From assembly GCF_019059575.1 (NCBI RefSeq), contig NW_024881519.1, forward strand, positions 1,054,001-1,118,000: a stretch of 64,000 nucleotides of DNA, given 5' to 3'. Below the pieces are notes generated by a model. That model saw only the letters and a program-made list of their open reading frames with translations, ran no database searches and was not told the origin of the DNA. This DNA comes from Amphibalanus amphitrite (Eukaryota; Arthropoda; Thecostraca; Balanomorpha; Balanidae). Shown one piece after another: positions 1-12,474 of the stretch. Position 1 is the first letter of the stretch, and every line of letters starts with the position of its first letter. Made by a program: the position numbers and the translations under genes.

Positions 1-415
1 GCTACACCGATCCGTCGCCATGGTGCAGTGGCCCGACCGGTGGAAACACCGTGGGGCGGGAAATGGAACTGGTGATTTTGCCTTAAATTGTGCTTAAAGA
101 TTCCACGCACGAATGACATGGATGAAGCATAATTAGTGCCAACTGCGCGGCGCCTCGTGGACGTAAAAATTAGCCGATCACCCCCCCCCCTCCGGTGACG
201 GATAAATGTTATGTCCCGCGAGTGTGAGTTTGCCCTCCCCCCTTTTGCTAGCGGCTGCGACCGCCAGTGCACCTACTGTTGGCGTTTTGCGGCCGCTAGC
301 ATAAATTATATACCTACCCAAAAATAACTGAAATTCAAACGCAGTATATGGCGTACCATTCAAGAGGTAAATGTTCTACATACACATATCACAAACGAAG
401 CAATAAGGTACCCAA
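1..415. other. Unassigned leader sequence
   Basis: No gene, RNA or repeat boundary is recognised here. A C-run at about 181-190 and a GC-rich patch around 230-300 are present. The open frames are short and compositionally biased, so I treat them as non-coding. The next element begins directly after the TTAA at 416-419. Confidence 0.4.
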
Positions 416-419
416 TTAA

Positions 420-1866
420 CCCTCGCCGGCCGATGGGGGGACGGCGGGTGCCGCCCCCCCCTAGGGTTTTTTCCGCGATAGCTCCTAACACACTGGCGAT
501 AGAAAGCTGAAACTTGGCATACCTAACCTTTGATTCAAGCCGGACCTTTTGACACCAACGGCATTTTCGAGTCAGGTCAGGTCACTGACCTATGACGTTA
601 TAAGTGAACCTCTGCACGGTCTTCAGATGTCGCAACTTCACAACGCCCTCCCAGAGGAAACTCACAGGGAAATGAAACTTGCAGGATCAAGTATCCATAA
701 CGAGTCTCACAACTTGTATATCTCGGATTTTTCCTAAAGGTCATATGAGGTCAGGTCATTTTCGTGACCTCACCATTAAAAGTCAATGGGGAAAAATGAA
801 AACTGCTATTCTGGCGCCGGGAACGATCTCCAACTATCTCAAGCACACAGAATCGTGATTTGATGTACTCCTTGCAAGGTTACATGCGTCACTTTTGCAA
901 TGTTGACCTTGCGTGACGTCATTTACAACGTCATCAAGGTCATTTTAGTTTTTCGTCAATCACTCCCGATCAAATTGAGCTAGCGAGCCAGGAAAGCTAC
1001 CAATGAACGCAGGAAGACCCGCCGAATCGAATGATATACGACATGACCTCTTTCGACCAACTTCGTGACCTGGGGGCGCTAATTTTACACCTATCCTTAA
1101 AATTTCATGACCCTGACCCTAATGGCCTTTGACCTGTGACCTACTACTTTTCGAGACCATGTTTGGCCGTAATCGCGATTCAGCGCATGTCGGCTCGCAT
1201 CAGCCGCGCGTTTGCAGTCTTTTCGTGGTTTCAAGCGTTCAAACATGGGATATGATGTTGCTCCCATGCATTAGGGTGGGTGTCAAGATCACCGGGAGGT
1301 CAGGTCAGGTTATTGACCTTTGATGACCTCGGTTTTCTTTTTTGGAGTTTTACATGTCTCTAGGCTAGTTTTTGGATCTGAATTCGAATTTAGCAACCAT
1401 TTGAACATTTACGAAGTAATTTTGGTGCATTCGTAACATGTTACGAAGCTGTCAGATGCGGTTGCCACCTACTACGAATACCCGGCAAAACCCTTACTGG
1501 TTGACCTGACCTGACCTGACCTGACCCGACCTGGCCTAAATGCATGAAGACATTATCTATGATCATTATTAACATGATATTCGTGATCATCACCCCGAAA
1601 AAAGAAACCTATAGCAGCCACCTTTACGACGTTCTAACATGTCCCGCTTTTCCCGACTTTTGGCCATTGACCTGACCTGGAAGGTTGGCCGATGACCAGG
1701 GACCTTAAAATTGGGTATCATCGGCTTTCTCTCGTCACGGGCAGCACGCTCGTTTTTTTCTGCGAAGGTCTAGCTTGATAAGGGGCGAAACGGCAAGGGG
1801 GGGGGGGGCAACAGACTCCTGCCCCCTATACGTTCGTGGCTGGAAAAACACCAATACGGGCGAGGG
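420..1866 (+). mobile_element. TTAA-flanked MITE with AGGTCA motifs (copy 1)
   Basis: The element is bounded by TTAA at 416-419 and 1867-1870. It starts CCCTCGCC and ends GGCGAGGG, so the outermost 8 bases are inverted repeats. A G-run and C-run hairpin lies just inside the left end (about 435-463). The body contains many TGACCT/AGGTCA hexamers, including the run of GACCT repeats at 1501-1530. TTAA target duplication and CCC termini are the hallmarks of piggyBac-type elements. There is no transposase frame, so it is non-autonomous. The 1080-1866 part is clearly related to 7480-8253, 37340-38134 and 61800-62366. The 480-1080 part is related to 36900-37243, so this copy may be a mosaic. Confidence 0.7.
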
Positions 1867-1888
1867 TTAAGAGTGTGTCCTTTAATAA

Positions 1889-3051
1889 CCCGCGCCCTGA
1901 TGGGGGGCCATTTTGGCCCACACCCTGTGGTTTTTCTTAAATAGCGAGAAAACGGCGGCGCGCAGCGCCGCCAAATTTTGGGTACCTTACCGGGCATCAA
2001 TTCGACACCTTCACACAAAATTTCAAGTCACAGGTCACCTCAGGTCAGGAGTTATTGAGGTCAAACTGAGGTCATGTTCGAGTAAAAATGAGCAAAAAAC
2101 ATGACATCTTGAAACGCTCACCAATTCTACAGTTAATAAACAATTTTAAAGTTCTTTATGTGGTTGTGTAGAGAAAAGACGTCGCTACAAAACTGCTATC
2201 TCGGATTTTCAAAATTTTGGGATTTTGACCCCCAAAAATAAAAAATTAATTTTTTTTAGAAAAACTCAAAAAATTTCCAAATATTTTCGAATTTCGGAAA
2301 AACCGGAATATATGTGATAGTCCCTGCGCTCTTCGATATACATACCAAATTTAAGATCGATACCTCTTTTTTTTGGCCAAGTTATAGCGAAAAAACTGTT
2401 AAAAATTGATGACGTCAAATTTTTGAACTCAATTTTTAGCACTTCTAGACCTTGTAGCGCAAAAAGGAGACCACCATTGAACTTCCCGTGACGAGCTGCA
2501 TCGAATCGGTACCCATTTTATGCAAAAATATCAACTTTGAAATTTGACCTAATTTGACCTGACCTTGATCTGACCTTGACTTGACCTTGACCAAAACGTG
2601 ACCTAGGCTGGCCTTAAAGTCTGCCTGATCTACATAATCGCATTTGTCATGTAAAATGGACCATGAAACATGTATCACACGACACTTTCATATTGTGACC
2701 CCCAGTGACCTGACCTCTGTGACCTGACCTGGTATCAGTGACCTCAAATAGCAAAATATGTGTTTGAAGAACATTTCCCCATTGATGATTGTCAATGAAA
2801 TGCATTTTACTCGATTTTACAACGCATTTCTTGAAATGCCTGTAAACGGTGAAAATTCGACCTTTGACCTGACCTGTGACGTCATCGGTTTGACCGAGGT
2901 CAATGAAATTAGATCACAAGGTAGTTCCCCGTTCGGGCAACGCCGTTTACCGCTTGTCGCTATGTTGCGTGGTTCTCGAGATCTTAGGGGGGCCAAAATG
3001 ACCCCCCCCCCATCAGAACGCGTTGCTAGGCAGACCCCATCAGGGCGCGGG
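1889..3051 (+). mobile_element. TTAA-type MITE, CCCGCGCCCTGATGGGG ends
   Basis: The left end CCCGCGCCCTGATGGGG and the right end CCCCATCAGGGCGCGGG are perfect 17-base inverted repeats. The right flank is TTAA (3052-3055). The left flank is ATAA (1885-1888), a one-base departure. The interior holds AGGTCA/TGACCT motifs and a block around 2140-2530 that recurs at 33860-34300 and 40170-40640 in the other orientation. Only 22 bases separate it from the preceding element. No coding capacity. Confidence 0.75.
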
Positions 3052-3055
3052 TTAA

Positions 3056-3964
3056 CACAAAAGGCTATTGTGTATTTGTGTTATTGTGTATTATTGGGTT
3101 TCTGAACCTGTTGATGGTATGCAATAAAAACAAAATAAATACAAGTGTAGAAGGTAACGGTTGTGGGAATGGTAGGTCGTTACAGGGCTCGCGGGTTTTA
3201 GCGGTAGGTTTTGCACCTAGAAAATTTAGTGTACTTCAGGCTATATCTTCGTCGTCTTAAGCTTTTAAGTGTTGAAGATGCAATCGACATGTTGGGTAAC
3301 AAGCCGGCCATGATCGTGTAAAATTACTTCATTGTAGATCGATTAGTTTCTGAGATATAACCGGAAATGTAAAAGTGCCAAACCTACCGCTTAATCTCGC
3401 GAGACCTGTACAAATAAAGGCTTGCATAGTATTGACGGTATTGACGATATTTCGGAAAGTTTGGGCCCCCATCTTGTTTGGGCCCTTTTTCTGAAAACCT
3501 GCCCCCGCAAGGCGAAATCCGTGGCGCCGTCCCTGGTGCTGGGGGGGGGGGGGGGGGTCCTGGTCGGCCTGTCCATTCGGACGGGCTAAGCCCCGGCGAC
3601 TCTAGGCCCTAGGGTGTCTGCCCAGACAAATGTCTCCCCCTAATTCCTATCATTCTTCCGGCTCTGAAATGGTCTTGTCAGACCGAAAGGGCCTAACCCA
3701 ACAAAACAAAAACAAGCAAGCAGCGTGCGCCAGTCGCAGCTGGGCTGGCTGTGCAGCGCCGGCTCTCGATGACACGTCTATGGCCGAGTGGGAATGGGCG
3801 TGAATTGGTGCGTGTGCCTGTACTATAGCATAAGTGACCAACCTGAGCTGTTTCTACTTTGATATATTGAGCCTGACTCTGGAATAGCCACACTTGAGTG
3901 GAACGGATCTAATTGGGACGTGAACTGAATAAATGTATGACTATGACTAAGCAAGTATGAGTAA
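3056..3964. other. Unassigned stretch with a G-tract
   Basis: Nothing protein-like is supported. A run of 17 or more G lies at about 3541-3557, resembling the subterminal G-tract of the TTAA elements, but I could not pair it with a second end. The rest is unique-looking AT-moderate DNA. Confidence 0.35.
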
Positions 3965-6435
3965 GCACACAAAATGCAACATAAATCGGTTTCTTCGTTG
4001 GTGATATCACGAAAACGTGTTGGCAATAGTCTAATTATGTTACAAAAATGCGTGATAAAATTACTCAAATTAATTTGAAAATTCATAGATGGCGTCAGGG
4101 TACCGAAGTTGGCAGGTGAAGTCGATCTCCCTTTCTTTTCCGGGGTCCACCTATGATCCACCTGGCACCTCTTGTTCACTTGTGAACCTACAAAAAATGT
4201 TCATTTCAATCGCTATTGCCTTTGTTATTTTACACACTTAACGTCATGATCTGAGTAGAAAATATTCGCTGTGTGTAATTACTTTCCAATACCTTCCAAC
4301 ATTCACTGGACGCGCCTAGATATTTTTTTAATGTATAGCTTGCAAGTGTTCCAGAACTTAACTGAATTGAGTCACTCCAGGACAATCTAACTATTACCAA
4401 GCCGCTCATCAAATGCTACGTTGCATATCAATATCACACCCCTTTTTTGGACGCCTAGATCGTGCTATTATAACCCTCGCCCTGGCAGGGCATTTTTCGT
4501 AACGCGGCCTGGGGGGGGGGGGGGGGGGGGGCGTGATCCGACCTCCTGGCGTTTCGAAACTAAACGTCGTAGCGCTTCCCAACAAAGACAAGTCGATTGC
4601 TCTTTACGAGTATTCGCGACTGGTGATACCTATATTTTTATCCTAGGTCAATATTTGACACCGTTTTGGCTAGTCAACGATCAAATTACGGGGAAAAGCT
4701 AAAATTTTCCAAGCTATTTAGCCAATAATGGCAAATCTATGAAAGATATCAACATGAAACTTTCACGACCGTGTTTCCCAATGAATTAGCAACAAAATGA
4801 TGCATAGTTCACTGCAGTTCAGTCATTACTGGCGTGACATAGTCCCCGGGAACACGAGAGTCACACCCGCCGCTGGCGAGGACGGTCCTAATTGACCTGA
4901 GGTGACCTTGTACAGATCGAGGAACAATTTTGAAAGCATTTAGATGAAGATTGAACCACAGATTCGGATTCAGGACCTCGAGAAACCCCACTAAACACAG
5001 ACATGCGAGGTCAATGACCTTTGTTGACCTTAGAAATGTCAATATACAATTAATGTTTCATGTCCTGTCAAAATCTGACATAAGTCACAGAATAATTTCG
5101 TTCTTGTCGATGGGATCGCGTCCAGTTACGCCAGATGTACGATTTTGTCAAAAAGAGTCGGAGGTTTTACCTATTGTGAGGTTATAGCTCGGTGACCTGA
5201 CATGACCCGAAAATATTTTTTTACCGAAAGATTGAGCTGAAAGTTAGCAAGTAGGTAGGCACCCACTAAGCCATGCATATCCATGTGCCAGATTTGGGGT
5301 GCTGTTGCACGTGCGCACGTGCAGGGGTCGATTCCAGATCTCGAAGACGGCTGGACCGATTGCGCTCAAATTTGGTACACGGTTAGGGAGCAGTTGGTAG
5401 GGTGCCGTGCAAAAGTCAGTTGGGACCCAGTTGGCACGTGCGCACATGCAGGGTGCCGCTTCCAGATCTCGAGAACGGCTGGGCCGATTGCGCTCAAATT
5501 TGGCACATCACTAGGGACCGGTTAGTAGGTCTTGGGGTGCAGTGCACAAGTTATTTGGTGGTACCCCCTCGCAATTTCGCACGTGCAAGGCCCACCCTCC
5601 CGCTCACTCCGTTGGTCGCCCCAAAAGGCGTTTTACTGGTGTGCACGATTACTTTATAAAAATGCTGAAGTGTTGCAAGTGATTGACAAATATTGTCCAA
5701 AGCATGCTGCCTTTGCCCAACCAAATTCCGATTTGGGCATAGGACAAAATCGGAATTCGGAAGGTACAAAATCCAATTGGCACCACTCTAACAGATGTGG
5801 TAAGGTTGTGATAGGTTTTACCGAACGGAGATATAGACGATCTGCACAACTGACGAGAGAAGCCAACCTCTGTCAACTGGCTGGTGTGCAGCAAGCAGAT
5901 ATTGATATTCTGCAACGGTTATTTTTGTTGTTGTTTTAATCTTTCTTCAATAAGGTACCTATGTTAGAGCTGTTGTGCCTATTTGTTTATACACCAAACA
6001 ACATCGGTGATAGCCAGATAACTATTTCATGGCGTGCAAAGAAAGACTGTTCAAGTTACCCAACGGTCGGGTTATTTGAATACACCGTCACTTGACGGAG
6101 AAGCAAGGCTTTACTTCACATTTTTCAAAAAAAAAAAAAATATGTTCAACTTGAAACTTGATGCACTCTATGGCAATGACTCTTGTGAAGTTGTTCTTAG
6201 GAAAATAAAAATTTATTTTATTGGCTTCCACTCGCCAAACCCGCTTTTCCTATAGCTCAATCAAGGGATGAATCACTGGGTGGTTCTTTCGACCCCTCCT
6301 CACCCTCCTGCAATTGAAGTTAGCCGTTGGCAAAGACACTAATTCGTGCAGGGGCTCATTTTCACTTGTCCTTTTAATGTAATCGGTGACTAAGCCAGCC
6401 GGCCAAATGAACAAAAATCCATACAAACCCAGGTG
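3965..6435 (+). repeat. 2.4-kb segmental repeat, copy 1
   Basis: This segment recurs at 15889-18775 in the same orientation. Both begin at GCACACAAAATGCAAC and both end at CAAACCCAGGTG. Inside are a CCCTCGCCCTGGCAGGG-type element end (about 4472), AGGTCA motifs (4880-5040), and a CACGTG-rich block (5250-5650) that recurs inverted at 57784-58170. Copy 1 lacks the 480-bp TTAA element found in copy 2 and so shows the approximate empty site (about 6390-6400). No gene is recognised; the open frames at 5283-5939 lie within repeated DNA. It may be a composite transposon whose ends I cannot define beyond the copy boundaries. Confidence 0.7.
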
Positions 6436-6439
6436 GCTC

Positions 6440-6930
6440 AGGCCCGGGTGACCTACGCCCGGGTGGCCTACGCCCGGGTGACCTACGCCCGAATTGCCTA
6501 CTCCATCGAATGTCTACGCCCGGGTGACCTACGCCCGGCTGACCTACGCCCGAATCGCCTACTCCATCAAATGTCTACGCCCGGCTGACCTACGCCCGGC
6601 TGACCTACGCCCGAATCGCCTACTCCATCGAATGTCTACACCCGGGTGACCTACGCCCGGCTAACCTACGCCCGAATCGCCTACTTCATCGAATGTCTAC
6701 GCCCGGCTGACCTACGCCCGGCTGACCTACGCCCGAATCGCCTACTCCATCGAATGTCTACGCCCGGCTGACCTACGCCCGGCTGACCTACGCCCGAATC
6801 GCCTACTCCATCGAATGTCTACGCCCGGCTGACCTACGCCCGGCTGACCTACGCCCGAATCGCCTACTCCATCGAATGTCTACGCCCGGCTGACCTACGC
6901 CCGAATCGCCTACTCCATCGAATGTCTACT
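6440..6930 (+). repeat. 61-bp satellite array 1
   Basis: Tandem units of 61 bp are measured from successive ATCGAATGTCTA words at 6751, 6812 and 6873. Each unit is built from three related 15-base subunits of the form CGCCCGGCTGACCTA plus a 16-base subunit containing ATCGAATGTC. The first units are more divergent (CGGGTGACC variants). The period is not a multiple of three, so protein-like readings across the array are not meaningful. The array directly follows segmental copy 1. The same unit forms arrays 2 and 3 at 19.1-20.3 kb on the opposite strand. Confidence 0.9.
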
Positions 6931-7370
6931 GCTCCCCTCCTGTCCGATTAACGAGTGAAGATTTCGCATACCAAAGTGACCCTTCCGGGGGACCGGCACC
7001 CACAGTCAGGTAACAATGGGAAGGGTCGGAGGGACCGACCGCCGCGCCGCATGGTGACAGGTGATTCCCGGGACGCTCAAGCGTCGCTTTTCAGACGCAT
7101 CGCCTGCCTCCCCCTCCCTCCGCGCCGTGCCGCGCCGCGCCGCACAAAGCAGACGGACGCTGTCGCGGTGCGAACTACCCGACCAGGCTGTCATCATCGG
7201 CGGAGAGCCTGAATTGCTTGTTCTCTTTGAATCGTTGAGCTGATCAAGCTTGAGTAGCCATGCTTGCGTATTTCACGCTTCAGCCCTGCTGTGAGCCATG
7301 TTTTGATTTATCATTTCAGATCTTAACAATGATCTTAGGTAGGAAGAACCGTGCGAAACGCCCCTCCCCC
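6931..7370. other. GC-rich block, no gene recognised
   Basis: A CpG-rich stretch at about 7000-7200 resembles in composition the GC blocks at 12846-13030, 18776-19010 and 31170-31440. Open frames exist on both strands only because of the high GC content. No domain or splice pattern is recognisable. Confidence 0.35.
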
Positions 7371-7374
7371 TTAA

Positions 7375-8253
7375 CCTTCGCCGGTATAGGGGGGGGGGGG
7401 TCGAACAGCCCCCTCTCGGTTTTTCGCAAATAACTCACGTAAAAAGCCGCTGATCGCGACGAGACTTTCATTACCCTCGCGTTCATCAATTTTACACCTA
7501 CCCTGACATTTTCATGACCCTGACCCAAATGACCTCAGACCTGTGATCTACTTTTCGAGACCATGTTTGGCCGGAATCGCGATTCGGCGTATATGTCGTC
7601 TCCTAATAGCCGCGCGTTTGCACTCTTTTCGTGGTTTCAAACGTTCAAACATGTGATATGATATTGCTCCTATGCATTAGGGTGGGTGTTAAGTTCACTT
7701 GAAGCTCAGGTCAGGTCACTGAACTTTAATGACCTCGGTTAACTTTTACATGTTTCTAGGCTAGTTTTTTAGCTGAATTTGAATTTAGCAACCATATGAA
7801 CATTTACGAAGTTTTGGTGCCTTCGTAACATGTTACGAAGCTGTCAGAGGCTGTTGACACCTACTACGAATACCCGGCAAAACCGCTACTGGTTGACCTG
7901 AACTTAGCTGACCCGACCTGGCCTAAATGCATGAGGACATCATCTGTGATAAAAACTAACATGATATTCGTGATCAGCACCCCGAATAGCCCCGTAGCAG
8001 CCTCACTTTACGACCTTCTAACTGGTCCCGATTTCCCCGACTTTTGGGCCGTTGACCTGGCCTGGAAGGTCAACCAATGACCTAGGACCTTGAAATTGCG
8101 TATCATCGGCTTCCTCTTGTCATGGGCAACACGCTCGTTTTTTTTTTCGCGAAGCTCTAGCTCGATCAGGGGTGAAACAGCGAGGGGGTCAAACGGACTC
8201 CCCCTTCCCCTTATAAGTGCGCGGCTGAAAAAAAACACCAATACGGGCGAGGG
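7375..8253 (+). mobile_element. TTAA-type MITE, decayed copy
   Basis: The left flank TTAA (7371-7374) is followed by CCTTCGCCGGTAT and a G-run hairpin. The right end reads ATACGGGCGAGGG, its inverted counterpart, but the right-hand TTAA is lost. The body is collinear with 1060-1866 and 37300-38134, including the words GACCATGTTTGGCCGGAATC and TAACATGTTACGAAGC. No coding capacity. Confidence 0.65.
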
Positions 8254-8370
8254 GGAGTGTGTCACCGCTAGACTAGTTATTTGACCATATACTATCAGGT
8301 GTTTATTTATATTTATTTATTTACGATCTCAAGCCTCCACGTGGTAGGTTTTAAAGCTTACGTCATTGTA

Positions 8371-8581
8371 CAGTCTGTCTTAAAAGTACCGCGCAAAGTA
8401 ACAGTGGATCCATCAAGCCTGACCGAGGAAGGACTGCTGGATTTGAGTCACCGAAACAATGGATATCCTCGTCCATTCCCCAGGTCAATTGATTCAGTGA
8501 CTTTCAAATTAACACAGGCTCTTCCTCGGTCAGGGTTGATGGATCCACCGTCACTTTGTGCGGTACTTTTAAGACAGACTG
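8371..8581. mobile_element. Tc1/mariner-type MITE
   Basis: A 211-bp element is flanked by TA on each side (8369-8370 and 8582-8583). It begins CAGTCTGTCTTAAAAGTACC and ends with the reverse complement. Near-perfect inverted repeats extend for roughly 60 bases, past the words GGATCCATCA and CTGACCGAGGAAG. TA target duplication with CAGT-type termini is typical of Tc1/mariner derivatives. It has no transposase. Confidence 0.8.
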
Positions 8582-8614
8582 TATATAACTTGAACTATAA
8601 TATTATATAGAACT

Positions 8615-9293
8615 ATATACCTTGAACTATAATATGACCTTGAAAGAACAACTTGTAAATTTGACCTATGGTCAAGGTGATGACCTGACCGGAAAAAGGT
8701 CATGTTGCATATCAGCCGATCCGCAACCTCGAGCCGAATACATCTAAGGCGTTTTCAGCGCTCTAGAACGACTCTATCAGAAGTTATTAGCGAAAAACTG
8801 TTAGATTCTGTTCGTGACCTGAGATGACCTCGGGGACATAACGAGGGGTCACAGTAGCCATTTTCCGGTTCAGTGTGTCAATTTTACCTACATCTCGATG
8901 TTTGAGAGTGTCTAGGATAGCGTTCGTGCAAAACAGACGCTTTTCAATTTTCTCAATTTGACTTATAATGGAGAGGCCGCAAAATTGACCTGACCTCAGG
9001 TCTACGATATAAAAATTCCGAGATATACATTTTATAGATAATGTTGCTCTTATCAATCGCTGAAACTTTCAAAGCAATCGATCAATCGGTGTAGCTATGA
9101 CGAGCATTCTAATTTTTTTCTGGGGTGAGGTCACTTGGCGTGACCTGGTGACCTGACCTAAGCCGACCTGGGTCTGAAATTTTCACAATATGTGCGGAAA
9201 AGATGCACGAACAGGTGTGCCAAAAACGACGGCGCACCTGCGAAAAATCGCAGGGGGGGGGGGTGTTCAAACACCCCTCCGGCCCGGCGCGGG
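8615..9293 (-). mobile_element. 5'-truncated AGGTCA-type TTAA element
   Basis: Collinear with 30299-30982 and 60230-60908, up to the terminus CCGGCCCGGCGCGGG at 9279-9293, next to a TTAT (9294-9297). The other end is missing: sequence similarity starts abruptly near 8615, shortly after the Tc1-type element. It contains TGACCT/AGGTCA motifs and the subterminal G-run hairpin (about 9252-9275). Confidence 0.6.
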
Positions 9294-9297
9294 TTAT

Positions 9298-10359
9298 TAT
9301 ACATCAATTTGACACGTTCCCTGAAAATTTGAGCGATGTCCGTCGGATTTTTTTTTAGAAAATGACGTTTTAGTGACGTCATGTTCGCCATTTTCGCCTC
9401 AAAAACGGCAGAATTTCAAACGCCGCTAACATCTTCCTTTTTTAAGGAATCAAGACATAACAAAAAGGTTATAGGTACGTGATTTTACTTTGTCCATCAA
9501 ATGGTTATCTCGGTTTTTTGAAAGTTTGGATTTTGGCCCAATTTTTTCTAAAAAAAACTGACTTTTTTGGGAAAATAATGATAACATCCAAAATTTTGAG
9601 TGTATCGAAAAAAAAAAACGGCGGACATGTCCGAGAACTGGTCTATGTGCACCTACATACCAATTTTTAGAAGAAATGGTTAAAAAATGTGGGAGTTATT
9701 CAAAATTTTATGACGTCACGACACACAAAATTTTTGAAAAATGATTTTTTGGAAGTTCTAGACCTTGTACGGAAACAAAATTAGCACCATTCGATTCGCC
9801 GTGAAAAACTGCAGCAGATAGACACCTTTGTAGGCCTTAACAACCAACTTCAAAATGTGACCTCACTTGACCTGACCTTGACCTGACCTCGACCTGAAAT
9901 TCATCCAGAGGTGGTCCATATCACTTATTGAGTGTGCCTATTGAATTCTATGAATAAAATGACCCATAAAACATGTGTCGCACATGCCCTTTTCTATATT
10001 TTGTTGTTGGTGACCTGACCTGACCTGACCTGACGTGACCTCGAACTATATTGTATGCAACGAATATTGTCTTGGTATCCTAAGAACACGTTTTGGGCAA
10101 TCAGTCTCAGTCCATTCTTTGGCAACTACGGTGCAAGGCCGATACTGTAGAAACTTGCATTTTGTACCCTTGACCTGACCTTGACCTGACCTCTGACCTA
10201 CTTAAGCAAAAAATTTGGGCTCTGAAGATCCGCCTTGTTGAGAGCTTTCGATTGCCGTTTTCCCCGTCTTTCTACAACCATCGGTTCGGAAGTTAGACAG
10301 GGGGCAGAATCTGCCGCCCCCCCAGCAGGGCGCGTATGGCTGAATAGCCGGGGCGCGGG
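9298..10359. mobile_element. Composite of AGGTCA-rich element fragments
   Basis: Contains TGACCT runs (9860-9895, 10010-10038, 10165-10200) and a terminus GGGCGCGGG followed by TTAT at 10360-10363. A second, inner terminus-like CCCCCCCAGCAGGGCGCG lies at 10316-10333. The left boundary is not a clean TTAA end, so this is a mosaic rather than one intact copy. No gene. Confidence 0.45.
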
Positions 10360-10604
10360 TTATCTATCGGTATGTCTGTCATTTGGCACTGCTTTATGTG
10401 AATACCTACTATTTACCTTTCTAATGACGGTCACGTTGTAAGGAAGCCTCTGCTTGGAAAAGAAAAAAAAAACGAAGGCCATCAGTGCGAAGTAATCTTT
10501 TGCAGAGAAATGAAACTTGCACGAAGAAGCAGGCTTTCGAGTCTTCTCAACTTGCAGGTAGCTAAATCTCAGATCGTAAGGGACACTTTCTCAGGCGACC
10601 TTAT

Positions 10605-11141
10605 CCCTCGCGGGCCCGGGGTGGGCGTTTTCGCCCCCCCCCCCCCTGGCGAATATTTGCGATAGCTCCCGAACGCTTAGGGATAGGAAAGCGAAACTTT
10701 CAGTACCTTTTATCCCATGAATTTGACATCTTCTGAGGCAAAAATTTTGGCCTAGCCCCAATGATGACGTCACAGGGTCGATTTTTTTTTACCCCTGCAC
10801 GGCAAATTTCGGCGTCACAGACGCGATTTTCAAATAGCTGCTAAAAATAGAGTTTTAGAGATGAAGACAAATTGCGAGCACGGTTGTGTAGCGTTTGACC
10901 TAGAGATAAATAGAAAAATAGTTTTGGTGACCTGAGGTCAGAGGTCAGGTTAACGACCCCGAGCTGTGGCTTTAGTTTTTCGCAAATAACTTCGACAAAA
11001 ATGTGTAGAATTGGTTGATGATAGGGTGTGTTGAAAACGGCGGCGCTCCACGCCACCCTTTTTGAGATATCCGCGAAAAACAGCAATGAGAGGGGATGTT
11101 CAAACACCCCCTCCCCCAGCAGGGCACCGGCTAACACACTT
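10605..11141 (+). mobile_element. Mosaic AGGTCA-type element
   Basis: Begins after TTAT (10601-10604) with CCCTCGCGGGCCCGGGG and a G/C hairpin, like the 420 element. It finishes with a decayed CCCCAGCAGGGCACCGG terminus of the other family at about 11140. The two ends do not match each other, so the interval is probably a fusion or nested remnant. Confidence 0.45.
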
Positions 11142-11532
11142 TTACCCCAGTAGTCAAAATTCCTTAGCCGAGGCCCTGGTTGGGGGGGAGGGGGAGCAAA
11201 AGCAATCCGTCCCAGCTCAAATAACAATATCTATAATCAAATTCGTTATCAGCACCCCGAAAAAGCCGCATTGCAACCTTTTTTACGATGTTCTAGCAGG
11301 GTCCAATTTTCCCGACTTTTGGGTTATTGACCTGACCTGCAAGGTCAACCAATAACCTAGGGTCTTAAAATTGGGTATCATTCGCTTCCTCTTTTTACGG
11401 GCAGCACGCTAGTTTTCTCCCGCGAAGCTGTAGGTCGATCAGGGGCCAAACGGCAAGGGGGGTCCAACGGAACGGACCCCTCTCCCCTTATATACGTTCG
11501 CGGCTGGCAAAACACCCGAATACGGGCGAGAG
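11142..11532 (+). mobile_element. 5'-truncated TTAA-type MITE end
   Basis: From about 11236 this matches the 3' part of the 7375 and 37248 elements (GATCAGCACCCCG-like and TAAAATTGGGTATCAT words). It ends ATACGGGCGAGAG immediately before TTAA at 11533-11536. The last bases carry one change from GAGGG. The first part (11142-11235) is unassigned. Confidence 0.5.
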
Positions 11533-11536
11533 TTAA

Positions 11537-12470
11537 CCCGCGAGTTGCTGGGGGGGGGGGGGGGGGGGGCGTTAAACGCCCCCAGTTTTTTTCGCCGGGC
11601 CATAGCATACAAACGGCGCGCTGCAGGCGCGCCAAATTTTGGGTACCTGTAGGGAATTGATTGAAGTTTATTGTGACAAAGTTTCAAAAAAAATCAGTCC
11701 GAAAATTTTTGAGATTTCGAGGTTATAGTGACGTCATGATTTCTGAGTTTTCGACCAAAAACGGCATATGTTCAAAAAATGATATAAAATCACAGAATAG
11801 ACATACAGACATGTCGTAAACGCCATTAGACTGCCAATACCATGAACAATCAAATGTCCATCTTCGATTATTGATTATCGTTCCGCATTTTCCAAAATCT
11901 TTAACTGAATCTTGGCAATTTCTAGTGACTGCTTCACTACCATGATACATGCATTTCTTAAATTGAACTTTTTGAGCCAAACACGTACACATATGATAAA
12001 ATGAATGTCACCATCGTGTTCTACGCCCCAAATTACCCATAAAACATGTGTCACAGGCTGCGAATATCAGTTTTGATTTTCGGGGATATGTGCCTACCCG
12101 GTTGACCTGACCTTGACCCTGACCTATGCTTGACTGACCCTTACATGGAGCTGACACTCTTGTAGGCCTTATATGATGGATTGTGCACCGTTTTGACAGA
12201 GGTTATGACGAGAGGCGCCCATTGCGAAGTCCTGAAGTCCATGTTACTGAAAGCCCGATTTCAGGTGTTTGACCTGACCTTGACCCGACCTGTGACCTCA
12301 AAATTCAACTTTAAAGTACTCATCTGAAGCGTCTCGTCGCGTTCTTTCTTTTGCCGCCTCGTGCGTTTCGCTGCGCCTATTGGTTCTCGAGTTATCGGCT
12401 GGGGGCGTTTAACGCCCCCCCCCCCCCCCCAGCAAACGGTGGGTGGCGAAATACCCCAGCAACTGCCGGG
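11537..12470. mobile_element. TTAA-flanked MITE with long G-tract
   Basis: Flanked by TTAA at 11533-11536 (shared with the preceding element) and at 12471-12474. The left end CCCGCGAGTTGCTGGGG and the right end CCCCAGCAACTGCCGGG are imperfect inverted repeats. A G-run of about 20 followed by CGTTAAACGCCCCC forms a hairpin inside the left end (11548-11586). A similar GGCGTTTAACGCC hairpin lies near the right end (about 12404-12430). TGACCT motifs occur at 12100-12300. No coding capacity. Confidence 0.75.
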
Positions 12471-12474
12471 TTAA

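Noticed and set aside
5283-5939. Moderately long frames shared between 5.3-5.9 kb and 17.2-17.7 kb
   Set aside because: They recur because the DNA is repeated, are broken differently in the two copies, and show no recognisable domain.
6440-6930. CRISPR-like regularity of the 61-bp array
   Set aside because: No unique spacers: the whole 61 bases repeat. It is a satellite in a eukaryotic context.
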